DNA from: Labilibaculum euxinicum
Lineage (GTDB): Bacteria; Bacteroidota; Bacteroidia; Bacteroidales; Marinifilaceae
Reading direction: 5' to 3'
Assembly: GCF_009795715.1 (NCBI RefSeq)
Contig: NZ_WTCR01000006.1
Coordinates: forward strand, 248,001-312,000
DNA: 64,000 nt
Shown: one piece after another, positions 17,957 through 26,724 of the stretch
Layout of the letters: each line of letters starts with the position of its first letter
Position numbering within the stretch: the stretch's first letter is position 1
Notes under the pieces: generated by a model
The model's database searches: none
Told to the model about the DNA's origin: nothing
What the model saw: the letters and a program-made list of their open reading frames with translations, nothing else
Translations under genes and position numbers: made by a program

Positions 17957-18082
17957 CTTAACTTCTCTAGATATATTTTAACCTTAAGATATTTAAAAAA
18001 ATATATTCATAGTGCTTTTTGTAATGAAATAATACATATTTATTAGGATCTGTAAATGAAGATATTCTGATGAGCTAATAAA

Positions 18083-18121
18083 AATAATGGCTGCAGAAGA
18101 AAAGATACTTTTGCAACCATT
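18083..18121 (-). terminator. Terminator of the peroxiredoxin gene
   Basis: On the minus strand AATGGTTGCAAAAG pairs with CTTCTGCAGCCATT with one mismatch around a short loop and is followed by ATTTTTATT. Confidence 0.65.
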
Positions 18122-18130
18122 GCTTGTTTT

Positions 18131-18865
18131 TTAATGAACGTGCTCCTTTTTTTTAAGAATAGCATCTAAAATCTCTTCTTTTTTTATGTTTTTTGTACAG
18201 AAAAACCAATCGTAGCAGTGCACATTTTCATCAATATTTTCCATTCGGTCTTTTGCAATGCCGCAAGATCCGGCAGGAGGAACAATCACTTCATCGCCCG
18301 GGCGCCAATCTGCCGGGGTTGCAACTGAAAATTTGTCGGCGGTTTGCAGCGCAATAACTACACGATAGATTTCATCAAAATTTCGTCCTAAGCTTAAAGG
18401 ATAGTAAATAATTGTACGGATAATTCCATGCGGGTCGATGAAAAATACAGCACGAACAGCTTTTGTACTGTCCTCGCCAGGTTGAATCATGCCGTATTTA
18501 TTTGCCACTTCCATCGTAATGTCTTCGATTAAAGGAAACTTGACTTCTATGTTTTTCATCCCTTTGTATTCAATTTTCTCCTTAATTGTTCTCAGCCAGG
18601 CAATATGGCTGTACAAACCATCAATTGATAAGCCTACTAACTCACAATTTGCTTCTTGAAATTGACTTTCCATGTTTGCAAAAGTCATGAATTCTGAAGT
18701 ACATACAGGAGTGAAGTCGGCAGGGTGGCTAAATAGTATGACCCACGAGCCACTGTAGTCATTCGGGAAATGGATATTCCCCTGAGTACTAACTGCTCTA
18801 AATTCGGGAGCTTTATCACCGATACGTGGCATTGAAATTACACTTCTTTCATTCTTTTCTTCCAT
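18131..18865 (-). CDS. Peroxiredoxin, Prx6 subfamily
   Basis: A 244-residue peroxidase that reduces H2O2 and organic peroxides in the cytosol. IGDKAPEFRAVSTQGNIHFP begins the thioredoxin fold. SHPADFTPVCTSE places the peroxidatic Cys at residue 55. PLIEDITMEVANKYGM and the long C-terminal domain with WRPGDEVIVPPAGSCG and YDWFFCTKN are typical of the Prx6 group, including archaeal-like forms where C-terminal Cys pairs can act as resolving residues. The first 12 residues are a little longer than usual, and an internal Met (SMPRIG) is an alternative start. Single gene with its own terminator. Confidence 0.95.
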   Translation of the reverse strand: MEEKNERSVISMPRIGDKAPEFRAVSTQGNIHFPNDYSGSWVILFSHPADFTPVCTSEFMTFANMESQFQEANCELVGLSIDGLYSHIAWLRTIKEKIEYKGMKNIEVKFPLIEDITMEVANKYGMIQPGEDSTKAVRAVFFIDPHGIIRTIIYYPLSLGRNFDEIYRVVIALQTADKFSVATPADWRPGDEVIVPPAGSCGIAKDRMENIDENVHCYDWFFCTKNIKKEEILDAILKKKEHVH

Positions 18866-19185
18866 GATTCAAGATTTAAAGGGTGACTGTTTTTTTGATA
18901 TTGCATTGAAATTGGAAGACCCGTAGCTTGCATTACAAGCTGTAAGATTTGCTCCAATAAAAAAATATCTTACCAATTCATACTATAAATTAACGAACTA
19001 AATTAGGTATGGGAGATAAACCAATACTGCCAATTCCTCAGGAGGGAATCTTAGGTGCTTGGAACAAATTTTCATTCATCCCCAGGTGTAGAATTAAAGT
19101 TAACTCATTGAATGGCGGATGTCAAGTTAAATGACTGATGGAGAGGTAATTTTAAATCAGTTTGAATAAGTTTAAACAGGGTAGG
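18866..19185. other. 320-base gap, nothing firm
   Basis: AT-rich. It contains a small hairpin AGCTTGCATTACAAGCT near 18927 and an unsupported 41-codon frame from 19009 to 19134 (MGDKPILPIPQEGILG, continuing GAWNKFSF). No promoter box was found for the flanking genes. Confidence 0.4.
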
Positions 19186-19569
19186 TTATTCTTTTACGAT
19201 TAGAACAGGATCAATTTCAAGCCACTCGTATGCTTCCTCATGGGAATGAAAAACTTTCGCATTTTGAATTCGGATTTGAATTTCGAACAGCATAGCCATT
19301 GAGGTGTCATAAGATTCGTTTACAATAATGGCGCATTTATTTGCTATTAGACTGTACTTTTGGTATTCCTCAATATAATCATCCAAATCTTTGATATTCA
19401 GTATGACTTTTGCTTGTGTAAAATCGGCAATCACATTGTAGGTTTCATCAAATAAAGAATCTTCACGAGTGCATAATGTATGACGAATTAGATCATCCCA
19501 TTTGAAATAACCGTAATAGTATTCATTAATCAGTTTTAAATCTGGAGATATTTTGTATTTAAATTTCAT
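19186..19569 (-). CDS. Small hypothetical protein, possibly SpoIIAA/STAS-like
   Basis: A 127-residue soluble protein. The pattern ISPDLKLINEYYYGYFKWDDL, then YNVIADFTQAKV, YSLIANKCAIIV and a closing FHSHEEAYEWLEID resembles the STAS/SpoIIAA-like small proteins common in Bacteroidota, where a beta-strand core alternates with helices and the last helix reads like EEAxxWL. The assignment is from shape, not from a diagnostic motif. It is monocistronic, with no functional hint from neighbours. Confidence 0.55.
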   Translation of the reverse strand: MKFKYKISPDLKLINEYYYGYFKWDDLIRHTLCTREDSLFDETYNVIADFTQAKVILNIKDLDDYIEEYQKYSLIANKCAIIVNESYDTSMAMLFEIQIRIQNAKVFHSHEEAYEWLEIDPVLIVKE

Positions 19570-19659
19570 TCCTATTTCTTTTCAATTAAATATATGAAGA
19601 TCAATTTAGTTAAGCAAAAATAAGGAGGGAACATTGGCTGAAGAGTTTTTATAAATAAA

Positions 19660-19687
19660 AAAAAGCTGCCCTAAAAAGAACAACCTT
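19660..19687 (-). terminator. Probable terminator of the DUF4382 gene
   Basis: On the minus strand AAGGTTGTTC pairs with GGGCAGCTT (G-U pairs and one bulge) around TTTTTA and runs into eight T, about 25 bases past the stop. Confidence 0.6.
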
Positions 19688-19711
19688 TAGTTACAGTAGT
19701 AGTGTTTATTT

Positions 19712-20503
19712 TTAATTAGCTGAAATTTCTATTGTTCCAGCATCGGTAACAGCACCATTGTTTACCTCAACACCTTCAATTTCTTTTTCGGCATAACCAT
19801 CAATTGGCATTAAATCAAGTTTGTATGTGCCTGCTTGCAATCCTTTAATAAGGAAACTTCCGTTTTCTTCGGCAATGGTCGAGATCGTATCCAAACCGAT
19901 TATTGCATGAATAGTTGGAAGTGCTTCAGCTGGAGATATAGTTCCAGAAATGGCGCCACTTGTCGCTTCGTTAAAAGTTCTGATTACAGGTTTTAGTATG
20001 TATTTGCCATTCCCTGTTGAAACAATAGAACGGGCAGCATCAAAATCTATCCATAATTTGTACTCAATTCCAGCTAAGAAATCATCGTGAATCTGAAATT
20101 TCAAACCAGAAGTCTGAGCAGAAGGAGTATCTAAATCATAAGAAACACCATCAATAACTACCGAGTTATTTGCGCCAAGAATCAAACGCATTTGAGAAAC
20201 AGTGCCACTTGGCATTTCCTGATCTACCAAAAGAGTATCTAAACCGTTATTGAACTCCAATAAGTCATAAATACCAGCATTTAATAAATTCATTTCCTGC
20301 CATCCATCTTCTGTGTTTTCATCGTTTGATGAATGAAATTGAATAGCCTGAATATCAATATTAACCTTATCGTATTGTGCAGGAGCATCTGTTAATCTAA
20401 TTTTTACAGGAGTTGTAAGTTTTACATTGTCATCGGAACATTGGATAAAAATCAATGATAAAATTACAAGACTGATTGCACTTAGTGATTTAAAAATCTT
20501 CAT
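19712..20503 (-). CDS. DUF4382 lipoprotein
   Basis: 263 residues with a lipoprotein signal ending SLIFIQC (Cys22), so anchored in a membrane facing the periplasm or the surface. The first 150 residues match the DUF4382 pattern: VKIRLTDAPAQYDKVNIDI, then QAIQFH, LLDLLEF-like IYDLLEFNNG, SQMRLILG, and the IDFDAARSIV strand. A short carboxypeptidase-regulatory-like beta domain follows (ISGTISPAEALPTIHAI ... GSFLIKGLQAGTYKLDL). DUF4382 proteins have no established biochemical role. Single gene. Confidence 0.88.
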   Translation of the reverse strand: MKIFKSLSAISLVILSLIFIQCSDDNVKLTTPVKIRLTDAPAQYDKVNIDIQAIQFHSSNDENTEDGWQEMNLLNAGIYDLLEFNNGLDTLLVDQEMPSGTVSQMRLILGANNSVVIDGVSYDLDTPSAQTSGLKFQIHDDFLAGIEYKLWIDFDAARSIVSTGNGKYILKPVIRTFNEATSGAISGTISPAEALPTIHAIIGLDTISTIAEENGSFLIKGLQAGTYKLDLMPIDGYAEKEIEGVEVNNGAVTDAGTIEISAN

Positions 20504-21100
20504 TGTGTGTTAAATTTTAATTAAAGTTTATTAACTGAAAACGTTAAAAAAATAATTTTGTTTCTTTTTAATGACTCGAGAAAGCCAATAAACGTGCCAG
20601 ATATTACTCTTTATACAGTAAAATGTATGGTATCAATAAGATGATGAAAATTAAAATGGATCTAATATTTTGAAGATTGACAAAATATGGGGAAGTGTTC
20701 TACATGTTTTCCCCAATTCCTCAGTTAGTAGAAGGAGGAGAGCTTCCAAAATCATTTGATATTGTGTATATGTCCAATCAAAAGAAAACATCCCATTTTG
20801 TTGTTTTCTATATTTAGAATGGGAATTAAGTTCATTATAAAGTGCAATACGGCTTTTGCTTTTTCAGAAACACGAAGCATCCAGTTGCAAACTGGATATT
20901 TTATTAATCCATTTGTTTCGGAGTAATTTTAATTCCTCTGTTGATTCTTACCAATGAATTGTAATCGTTTGTGTGTTAAAAAAGTTTAAAAAAACTTGTT
21001 TTTTTAATCAGTATGGCTCAAAGTGAAGTGATTATTCATTAAGATTGCCATCCTCCTACATAAAGATTAAATCTATTATTAATTGCTCAATTTATATATT
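20504..21100. other. 597-base gap with several small hairpins, no gene
   Basis: No convincing frame was found. Seen here: GGGGAA...TTCCCC around 20690-20713; ATCCAGTT-GCA-AACTGGAT at 20879-20897; and AAGTTTAAAAAAACTT followed by GTTTTTTT at 20982-21005, terminator-like. A lone TAATTTTG at 20553-20560 lacks a partner box. The stretch may hold a decayed gene. Confidence 0.4.
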
Positions 21101-21577
21101 ATGAAGAATTTACAACAATTGGTTCAGTGGACAAGATTTGGATTGGTTTCAGCATTTTTTATTGTTCTTATTGTTGAACTTGCTTTGGGAGTTGTGGCTA
21201 TTAGTGGTGAATATTCAATTTTAAGTATTCATAAAAGTTTGAATATATCGATATGGAAGAACATATTGGGAATTTCTTTGATTATTGTGGAGATTATTAT
21301 TTCGGAAATGATGTATAAAAAGAAATTGGAATATGTGGGCTTGTTTGAGACTTTGGAAGAAAAGCTAAAATATTTCAGAAAAGCATTTTCTTTTAAAATG
21401 TTATTTGGAGCTTTAACAGGAATTGTAGCTATGCTGGCCTATTCACTAACTGAAAATTTGATTTGGTTTTTACCGTGGATCATGGCTTTGTACACCCTGA
21501 GTAAGTCCTTTCCGTTTAAGTGGACATTGGTACATGCTATGCAAATAGAAAATGAAGAAGACAGGGAATTATTCTAA
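21101..21577 (+). CDS. Small multi-pass membrane protein, unknown
   Basis: 158 residues from the ATG at 21101 (a TTG 18 bases upstream is less likely). Four hydrophobic segments are visible: FGLVSAFFIVLIVELALGVV, NILGISLIIVEIIISEMMY, MLFGALTGIVAMLAYSL and WFLPWIMALYTL. A charged loop EYVGLFETLEEKLKYFRKAF lies between the second and third. The C-terminus MQIENEEDRELF is acidic and cytosolic by the positive-inside rule. I do not recognise a family. It is separated by 186 bases from the helicase gene and probably transcribed on its own. Confidence 0.75.
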   Translation: MKNLQQLVQWTRFGLVSAFFIVLIVELALGVVAISGEYSILSIHKSLNISIWKNILGISLIIVEIIISEMMYKKKLEYVGLFETLEEKLKYFRKAFSFKMLFGALTGIVAMLAYSLTENLIWFLPWIMALYTLSKSFPFKWTLVHAMQIENEEDRELF

Positions 21578-21733
21578 GATGAATCAATCTTGTATTCTAT
21601 AATGAGTGCAGGGGATGAGGTTTTTTAGGTAGTAATTAAATATAAAAATAATTTTGTGACCTTAATTTCGCTCTTCATATTCTTTGTGTCCCGGTATTTT
21701 TAGCCATCATTCTTAATTCTGAATTGATTAAGC

Positions 21734-21741
21734 TATCTTTG
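21734..21741 (+). promoter_or_regulatory. -7 promoter box of the DEAD-box helicase
   Basis: TATCTTTG followed by CGG matches TAnnTTTG exactly, 22 bases before the GTG start. No -33 TTG was seen at the expected spacing. The leader would be very short. Confidence 0.55.
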
Positions 21742-21763
21742 CGGACTATTTAAATTATTTGTT

Positions 21764-22885
21764 GTGGAAAACTTTAAGGAATTAGGTGTAAATAAAGATA
21801 TTATTAAGGGATTAAACGATCTTAATATTATTAAGCCTACTCAAATACAAGCAGAAGTGATATCGGTACTTCTTCAGGCTAACACCGATTTAATTGGCCA
21901 GGCTCAAACTGGTACAGGCAAAACAGCAGCCTTCGGAATCCCTTTGCTGCACAGAATTAACACCAAGTCAGACAAGGTTCAAGGTTTGATTCTTTGTCCG
22001 ACCCGCGAATTGGGACAGCAAATTGCCAAGCAATTGTTCAAGTTTACCAAGTACACCGATAAGATTTTTACTGAATCGGTTTATGGAGGAGAACAAATTG
22101 ACCGACAAATTAGCGCTTTGCGTCGACCAACTCATATTATAGTTGCGACTCCAGGTCGGTTAATTGACTTGGTGAAGAGAAAAGCGGTTGATTTGAGCCA
22201 TGTAAAGACGGTAATTTTGGATGAGGCGGATGAAATGATGAGTATGGGTTTTAAAACCCAGTTGGATGAGATTTTAACTCATCTGTCGCGTGTAGAAAAC
22301 CGATGGTTGTTTTCAGCTACCATGCCTCAGGAAATTATGCAGATTATTAAAAGACACTTTTCTCCCAGCGCACACAAAATTGAGGTGAGTGGACGAAATG
22401 TGGTGAACAAAAATATTCAGCATCAGTTCCTGATCTGCGAGGACAATGAAAAATTGAATATCCTGATTCAGTTTTTAAAATCGGAGCAAAAAAACAGGGG
22501 AGTGGTGTTTTGTAAAACCAAGGCTTCGGCACAGGTTTTGGCTAAGCAGTTAATTGCAAAAAACATTCCAACTGATGCCATTCACGGCGATTTAAAGCAA
22601 ATAGAACGTGATAAGGTAATGCGTGCTTTTAAAAACGAAAGCCTGCGAATTTTGGTGGCAACAGATATTGCTGCCCGTGGTATCGATATTGTCGATCTTT
22701 CGTTTGTGGTACATTATGAATTGCCTGATAAAGAAGAGTATTACACACACAGAAGCGGACGAACTGCCCGTGCAGGTAAAGAAGGTGTTTCTTTGGCATT
22801 GGTGAATAACAAGGAGCTTAAAAACCTTCGTTATTTCCAAAAAACGTTAAACATTGCTTTCAATCAAATCAGACCAAGAAAATAA
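21764..22885 (+). CDS. DEAD-box ATP-dependent RNA helicase
   Basis: 373 residues starting at a GTG, chosen because the Q-motif context ENFKELGVNKDIIKGL begins directly after it. All helicase motifs are visible: KPTQIQAEVI, AQTGTGKTAA (Walker A), PTRELG, TPGR, DEADEMM, SATMPQ, VATDIAARGID and HRSGRTAR. It uses ATP to unwind or remodel RNA duplexes in ribosome assembly or mRNA turnover. There is almost nothing after motif VI, so it lacks the basic C-terminal tail of many bacterial RhlE/DeaD proteins. It is followed by a strong terminator. Confidence 0.95.
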   Translation: MENFKELGVNKDIIKGLNDLNIIKPTQIQAEVISVLLQANTDLIGQAQTGTGKTAAFGIPLLHRINTKSDKVQGLILCPTRELGQQIAKQLFKFTKYTDKIFTESVYGGEQIDRQISALRRPTHIIVATPGRLIDLVKRKAVDLSHVKTVILDEADEMMSMGFKTQLDEILTHLSRVENRWLFSATMPQEIMQIIKRHFSPSAHKIEVSGRNVVNKNIQHQFLICEDNEKLNILIQFLKSEQKNRGVVFCKTKASAQVLAKQLIAKNIPTDAIHGDLKQIERDKVMRAFKNESLRILVATDIAARGIDIVDLSFVVHYELPDKEEYYTHRSGRTARAGKEGVSLALVNNKELKNLRYFQKTLNIAFNQIRPRK

Positions 22886-22911
22886 ATAGCTTTTGTTCAT
22901 GAAAATATATC

Positions 22912-22946
22912 AAAGAGATCTTGCTTGCAGGATCTCTTTTTTTTTG
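22912..22946 (+). terminator. Terminator of the DEAD-box helicase gene
   Basis: AAGAGATC pairs with GATCTCTT around TTGCTTGCAG and is followed by about nine T. It lies 27 bases past the stop. Confidence 0.9.
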
Positions 22947-22999
22947 TAGGATTATTTCCACAGTCATAAAATTGCAGTAAACCTTTAACTAATGCTAGG

Positions 23000-23878
23000 T
23001 TAATATACATTTTTAGTCCCGTTAAAGTTCATTCTAAATTCAGACGGAGTACAGTCTTGTTTTTTCTTAAATATTCTATTGAAGTTGGAAATGTTGTTGA
23101 AGCCACAATCGAAACAAATTTCCGCGATGCTCTTGTTGGTTTCAATCAATAGCCGTGTAGCTATTCCCAAACGAATTTCGATAACAAATTCAACAAAAGA
23201 TTTCCCTGTGCGTTGCTTTATCAAGCGACTAAATGATATTACTGACATGTTTACAAGTGCAGCCGCATCCTCAAGCTTAATTTTTTGCTGGAAATTGTCT
23301 TGTATGTATTTGTAGATCCGTTCAATTCTTTCACTGTTATGAAAATCATTCTGGCGGTGGAATGACATATTCGTAAGCAAATGTTGTTCTCTGGAAATGG
23401 CCAGATCATATAATAAGGACTGAAATGCTAAATAGCTGTCGAAACCTCTTTTCTGGCTAAGAGCAATCAGTTTTGGTTCCACCATTCTTGTCGTATCCTC
23501 TGAGAACAAAATACCTCTGTTGGCATTGTTGAGCAATTCCCGTATGGGTTTAAGCATATTTCTATTCAGAGTGTTATCATCAAATAATTCTCTCGGGAAT
23601 TGTATTGTGATTTCATGCAGAAGTTCTTTACTGTCGTTTTTGTAATTTTCCCATCCATGATAAAGATTAGGACCTACCATAACTAATTCTTTGTTTTGGA
23701 TTTCCCCAATGTGATCTCCAATGATTCTTTTCCCTCCTTTTGCCTTATGTATGTAGTTAATTTCGAATTCAGGATGGAAGTGAATTGGAAAGTTAAAAGC
23801 ATTTCTTTCTCTATCAAATATTAGGAAACAATCGTTCTCTTGCAGAGGGGTAATTTCTCTGTGAATATGGTCTTTCAT
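23000..23878 (-). CDS. AraC-family transcriptional regulator of the mannan locus
   Basis: 292 residues. The N-terminal cupin-like sensor contains FPIHFHPEFEINYIHKAKGGKRIIGDHIG. The C-terminal AraC DNA-binding domain (about 185-285) has IQDNFQQKIKLEDAAALVNMS, VISFSRLIKQRTGKSFVEFV and the second helix-turn-helix ending IAEICFDCGFNNISNFNRIFK. It is transcribed away from the GH26/GH130_1 operon, with both promoters inside the 326-base space between. A divergent AraC gene of this type normally activates the neighbouring operon when it binds a sugar. The ligand could be a mannosyl disaccharide, but that is inferred from context. Confidence 0.93.
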   Translation of the reverse strand: MKDHIHREITPLQENDCFLIFDRERNAFNFPIHFHPEFEINYIHKAKGGKRIIGDHIGEIQNKELVMVGPNLYHGWENYKNDSKELLHEITIQFPRELFDDNTLNRNMLKPIRELLNNANRGILFSEDTTRMVEPKLIALSQKRGFDSYLAFQSLLYDLAISREQHLLTNMSFHRQNDFHNSERIERIYKYIQDNFQQKIKLEDAAALVNMSVISFSRLIKQRTGKSFVEFVIEIRLGIATRLLIETNKSIAEICFDCGFNNISNFNRIFKKKQDCTPSEFRMNFNGTKNVY

Positions 23879-23894
23879 AGCTTGTTGTTTTATG

Positions 23895-23925
23895 CAAAAC
23901 TACTTAAATTGATGTGATAGTACAA
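23895..23925 (-). promoter_or_regulatory. Promoter of the AraC regulator
   Basis: On the minus strand TTG (23925-23923), 20 bases, then TAGTTTTG (23902-23895) match the Bacteroidota consensus. It lies 16 bases from the regulator start. Confidence 0.6.
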
Positions 23926-23929
23926 CAAA

Positions 23930-24143
23930 TAGTGATTGAATTGTACTATTTAAGATGAATATTTGGATTGTAGAGTTAAGTTTTGGTAAATGTATTGTGT
24001 GTTTTAGCTGTGTTTTCGGGTTTTTTGTTATTTGGTTGTTTTGTTATTCTATTGAATAAGAGTGATTTTTGTTTGTTTTTGGGTGTCGCATATCATTTTT
24101 ATCAGAAATGATAATAAAGTATCATCTTACGATCGAAAAATAC
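23930..24143. promoter_or_regulatory. Divergent regulatory space of the mannan locus
   Basis: About 210 bases between the two promoters, very T-rich on the plus strand (TTTTTGTTATTTGG, GTTTGTTTTTGGG), followed by ATCATTTTTATCAG and AAATGATAATAAAG, which form a loose inverted repeat with ATTATC/GATAAT-like halves. The AraC protein is expected to bind here, but no operator can be fixed. Confidence 0.35.
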
Positions 24144-24174
24144 TTGGCTGAAGTGTGCAAACGATATAATTTTG
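24144..24174 (+). promoter_or_regulatory. Promoter of the mannan operon
   Basis: TTG (24144-24146), 20 bases, then TAATTTTG (24167-24174): a full Bacteroidota -33/-7 pair, 30 bases before the first ATG of GH26. Confidence 0.7.
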
Positions 24175-24204
24175 AAATATAATTATTTAGGGGATTTTGT
24201 ATAG

Positions 24205-25338
24205 ATGAGAAAGTTACCATTAAAAAGAGTATATAAAAATAATAATGTAATGATAATACCGAAAATAACAGCTGTTTTAGGTCTGTCTGTGTTAATGGCT
24301 TGCTCCCAAAAACCAGTTAAGAAAATCACCAATTCAATTGCAGAACAATTGAAATCTGTGAAAGGGAAAGGAATTCTTTTCGGACATCAGGATGATTTGG
24401 TTTATGGAAAGAATTGGAGTTATGTGGATGGAGAGTCGGATGTGAAACGGGTTGCCGGAGATTATCCAGCCATATTCGGATGGGAATTAGGTGGTATAGA
24501 ACTTCAACGCACGCACAATTTGGATAGCGTTCCTTTTTCGGACATGAAGCGATTGGCAATAAAAGGGTATTTAATGGGTGGAATCAATACGTTTAGCTGG
24601 CATCCTTTTTCGGTTGTTAATGGAGAAAGTTCATGGAATACCGAAAACGATGTCGTGAAGCATATTTTACCAAATGGATCATATCACAAGGAGTTTTTGA
24701 TTCAATTGGATAGAGTTGCTGATTTCTTTAAATCCCTGAAAACAGATGATGGAATCGCAATGCCTTTTATTTTTCGTCCGTGGCACGAAATGGATGGAAC
24801 TTGGTTTTGGTGGGGAATAAAAAACTGCAATGCAGAAGAAGTTAAGGAGTTATTTAGGTTTACGATAAACTATTTAAAAAACAAAAAAGGACTGACTCAA
24901 ATGTTGGTTGCTTACTCTCCCGATCGAAATTTTACAACATTGGACGGATACCTTACATGGTATCCTGGTGATGATATTGTTGATATTATCGGAATGGACA
25001 ATTATTACGATTTAAAAATACAGGATGGAGAAAAGGAGGCTGTTAAAAAATTACACTTGCTAATTGGTTATGCAAAAGAGAAGCACAAATTGGCAGCACT
25101 TACAGAAACAGGCTTGGAGAATGTTTCTGATTCCTTGTGGTTTACTAAAAAGCTGGGCAAAGTGCTTGGTGATTCATTAATCAGCAAAGAATTAAGTTAT
25201 GTAATGGTTTGGAGGAATGACCCAAAGGTTCATTTCTTTTTTCCATACGAAAATCATTCGTCAGCCACTGATGCCAGAAACTTTTTAGATCAGTCTAAAA
25301 TGCTTTTACTGAACGATTTTAATAAACTGAAAAAATAA
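24205..25338 (+). CDS. GH26 beta-mannanase/mannobiosidase lipoprotein
   Basis: 377 residues. A lipoprotein signal ends VLMAC (Cys33). The ATG at 24250 would give a tidier signal (MIIPKITAVLGLSVLMAC) than the ATG at 24205. GH26 motifs: GILFGHQDDLVYG, FGWELGGIE, NTFSWHP, FIFRPWHEMDG (acid/base Glu195), FWWG, YSPD, YPGDDIVDIIGMDNY and ALTETG (nucleophile Glu301). The enzyme cuts beta-1,4-mannosidic bonds. Its compact single domain and its position next to mannosylglucose phosphorylase match the B. fragilis Man26-MGP arrangement, where the GH26 makes mannobiose. Confidence 0.95.
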   Translation: MRKLPLKRVYKNNNVMIIPKITAVLGLSVLMACSQKPVKKITNSIAEQLKSVKGKGILFGHQDDLVYGKNWSYVDGESDVKRVAGDYPAIFGWELGGIELQRTHNLDSVPFSDMKRLAIKGYLMGGINTFSWHPFSVVNGESSWNTENDVVKHILPNGSYHKEFLIQLDRVADFFKSLKTDDGIAMPFIFRPWHEMDGTWFWWGIKNCNAEEVKELFRFTINYLKNKKGLTQMLVAYSPDRNFTTLDGYLTWYPGDDIVDIIGMDNYYDLKIQDGEKEAVKKLHLLIGYAKEKHKLAALTETGLENVSDSLWFTKKLGKVLGDSLISKELSYVMVWRNDPKVHFFFPYENHSSATDARNFLDQSKMLLLNDFNKLKK

Positions 25339-25355
25339 ATAATTAAACTTTTGGT

Positions 25356-26546
25356 ATGAATAAAGAGTTGTTTGCAGAACGAATAAAATTGATTCGTGAA
25401 AAACATGAAGAATTGTTGGGAAGAAGGAATGAAAAACTGTTTAGTACCAATGGAATATACAATCGGTATGCAAACCCTATTGTAACAAGAGATCATTTGC
25501 CATTGCAGTGGCGGTTTGATTTTAATCCAGATACCAACCCGTTTTTTATGGAGCGTATCGGGTTTAATGCAGCATTTAATGCAGGTGCTGTGAAAATAGA
25601 TGGCAAATACCTTCTTGCAGTTCGTGTTGAAGGAAACGATAGAAAGTCGTTTTTCGCAATTGCTGAAAGTCCAAATGGGGTGGATAATTTTAAATTTTGG
25701 GATCGTCCAATAAGCATGCCTCAAACTGAAGATGAGGATACAAATGTTTACGATATGCGTTTGACTCAACATGATGATGGATGGATTTATGGCGTGTTTT
25801 GTACTGAAAGAAAAGATCCAAACGCACCGGATGGTGACACTTCAAGCGCAGTAGCTTCGGCTGGTATTGCCAGAACAAAAGATTTTGTGAGTTGGGAACG
25901 TTTGGCTGATTTAAAATCAACTTCAGGACAGCAGCGCAATGTTGTGTTATTTCCTCACTTAATTGAGGGAAAGTATGCATTTTTTACCCGTCCGCAGGAT
26001 GGTTTTATTGATACAGGAAAAGGCGGAGGAATTGGTTTTGGTTTGTCAGAAACAATTGAAGATGCAGAAGTGAAAAATGAAATCATTGTAGATGCCAAAA
26101 CCTATCACACCATTTACGAAGTGAAAAACGGATTAGGCCCGGCACCAATAAGAACAAAAGATGGGTGGTTGCATCTGGCACACGGGGTTCGGAATACTGC
26201 GGCAGGATTAAGATATACCTTATACATGTTCATGACGGATCTGGAAAAGCCATGGGTGATTACTCACAAACCGCATGGTCATTTTATTGCCCCCTTGCAA
26301 TCTGAGCGTGTAGGTGATGTTTCGAATGTAGTTTTTTCGAATGGATGGATTGCTGATGAAGATGGCAGTGTGAAAATCTATTATGCTTCTTCGGATACGC
26401 GTATGCATGTGGCAACCTCAACTATTGATCAATTAGTTGACTATTGCATTAATTCACCGCAAGATAAATTTCACTCACATCAATCTGTAAATACAATTAA
26501 TGAATTGATTGATAAAAATCTAAATTTCACAAATATGTTAAAATGA
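25356..26546 (+). CDS. 4-O-beta-D-mannosyl-D-glucose phosphorylase (GH130_1)
   Basis: 396 residues, no signal peptide, so cytosolic. The long N-terminal helix (ELFAERIKLIREKHEELLGRR) and RFDFNPDTNPFFMERIG distinguish subfamily 1. NVYDMRLT holds the catalytic Asp133, equivalent by position to the one known in the B. fragilis enzyme. FTRPQDGF, LGPAPIRTKDGWLHLAHGVR and the final blade VGDVSNVVFSNGW complete the propeller. It converts Man-beta-1,4-Glc and phosphate to mannose-1-phosphate and glucose. The substrate is supplied by the epimerase at 36878. The gene starts 17 bases after GH26. Confidence 0.95.
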   Translation: MNKELFAERIKLIREKHEELLGRRNEKLFSTNGIYNRYANPIVTRDHLPLQWRFDFNPDTNPFFMERIGFNAAFNAGAVKIDGKYLLAVRVEGNDRKSFFAIAESPNGVDNFKFWDRPISMPQTEDEDTNVYDMRLTQHDDGWIYGVFCTERKDPNAPDGDTSSAVASAGIARTKDFVSWERLADLKSTSGQQRNVVLFPHLIEGKYAFFTRPQDGFIDTGKGGGIGFGLSETIEDAEVKNEIIVDAKTYHTIYEVKNGLGPAPIRTKDGWLHLAHGVRNTAAGLRYTLYMFMTDLEKPWVITHKPHGHFIAPLQSERVGDVSNVVFSNGWIADEDGSVKIYYASSDTRMHVATSTIDQLVDYCINSPQDKFHSHQSVNTINELIDKNLNFTNMLK

Positions 26547-26724
26547 TAAGGTAATCTGCCCAAAGGCTATATTCCATGCCGGCCTACTAATGTTTAAAGA
26601 CAAAATAATGCGCTGTTTCATCACTTATATTGTTTTCTTAACTGTTAAATAATGATGAGTAAAATACAATTACAGAGTGTAATGTGTAAATAAATTTAAC
26701 CATTTAAATTTAAATCTATATTTT

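Noticed and set aside
19009-19134. 41-codon frame MGDKPILPIPQEG
   Set aside because: No homology recognised, no promoter or clear ribosome site; listed only in the gap entry.
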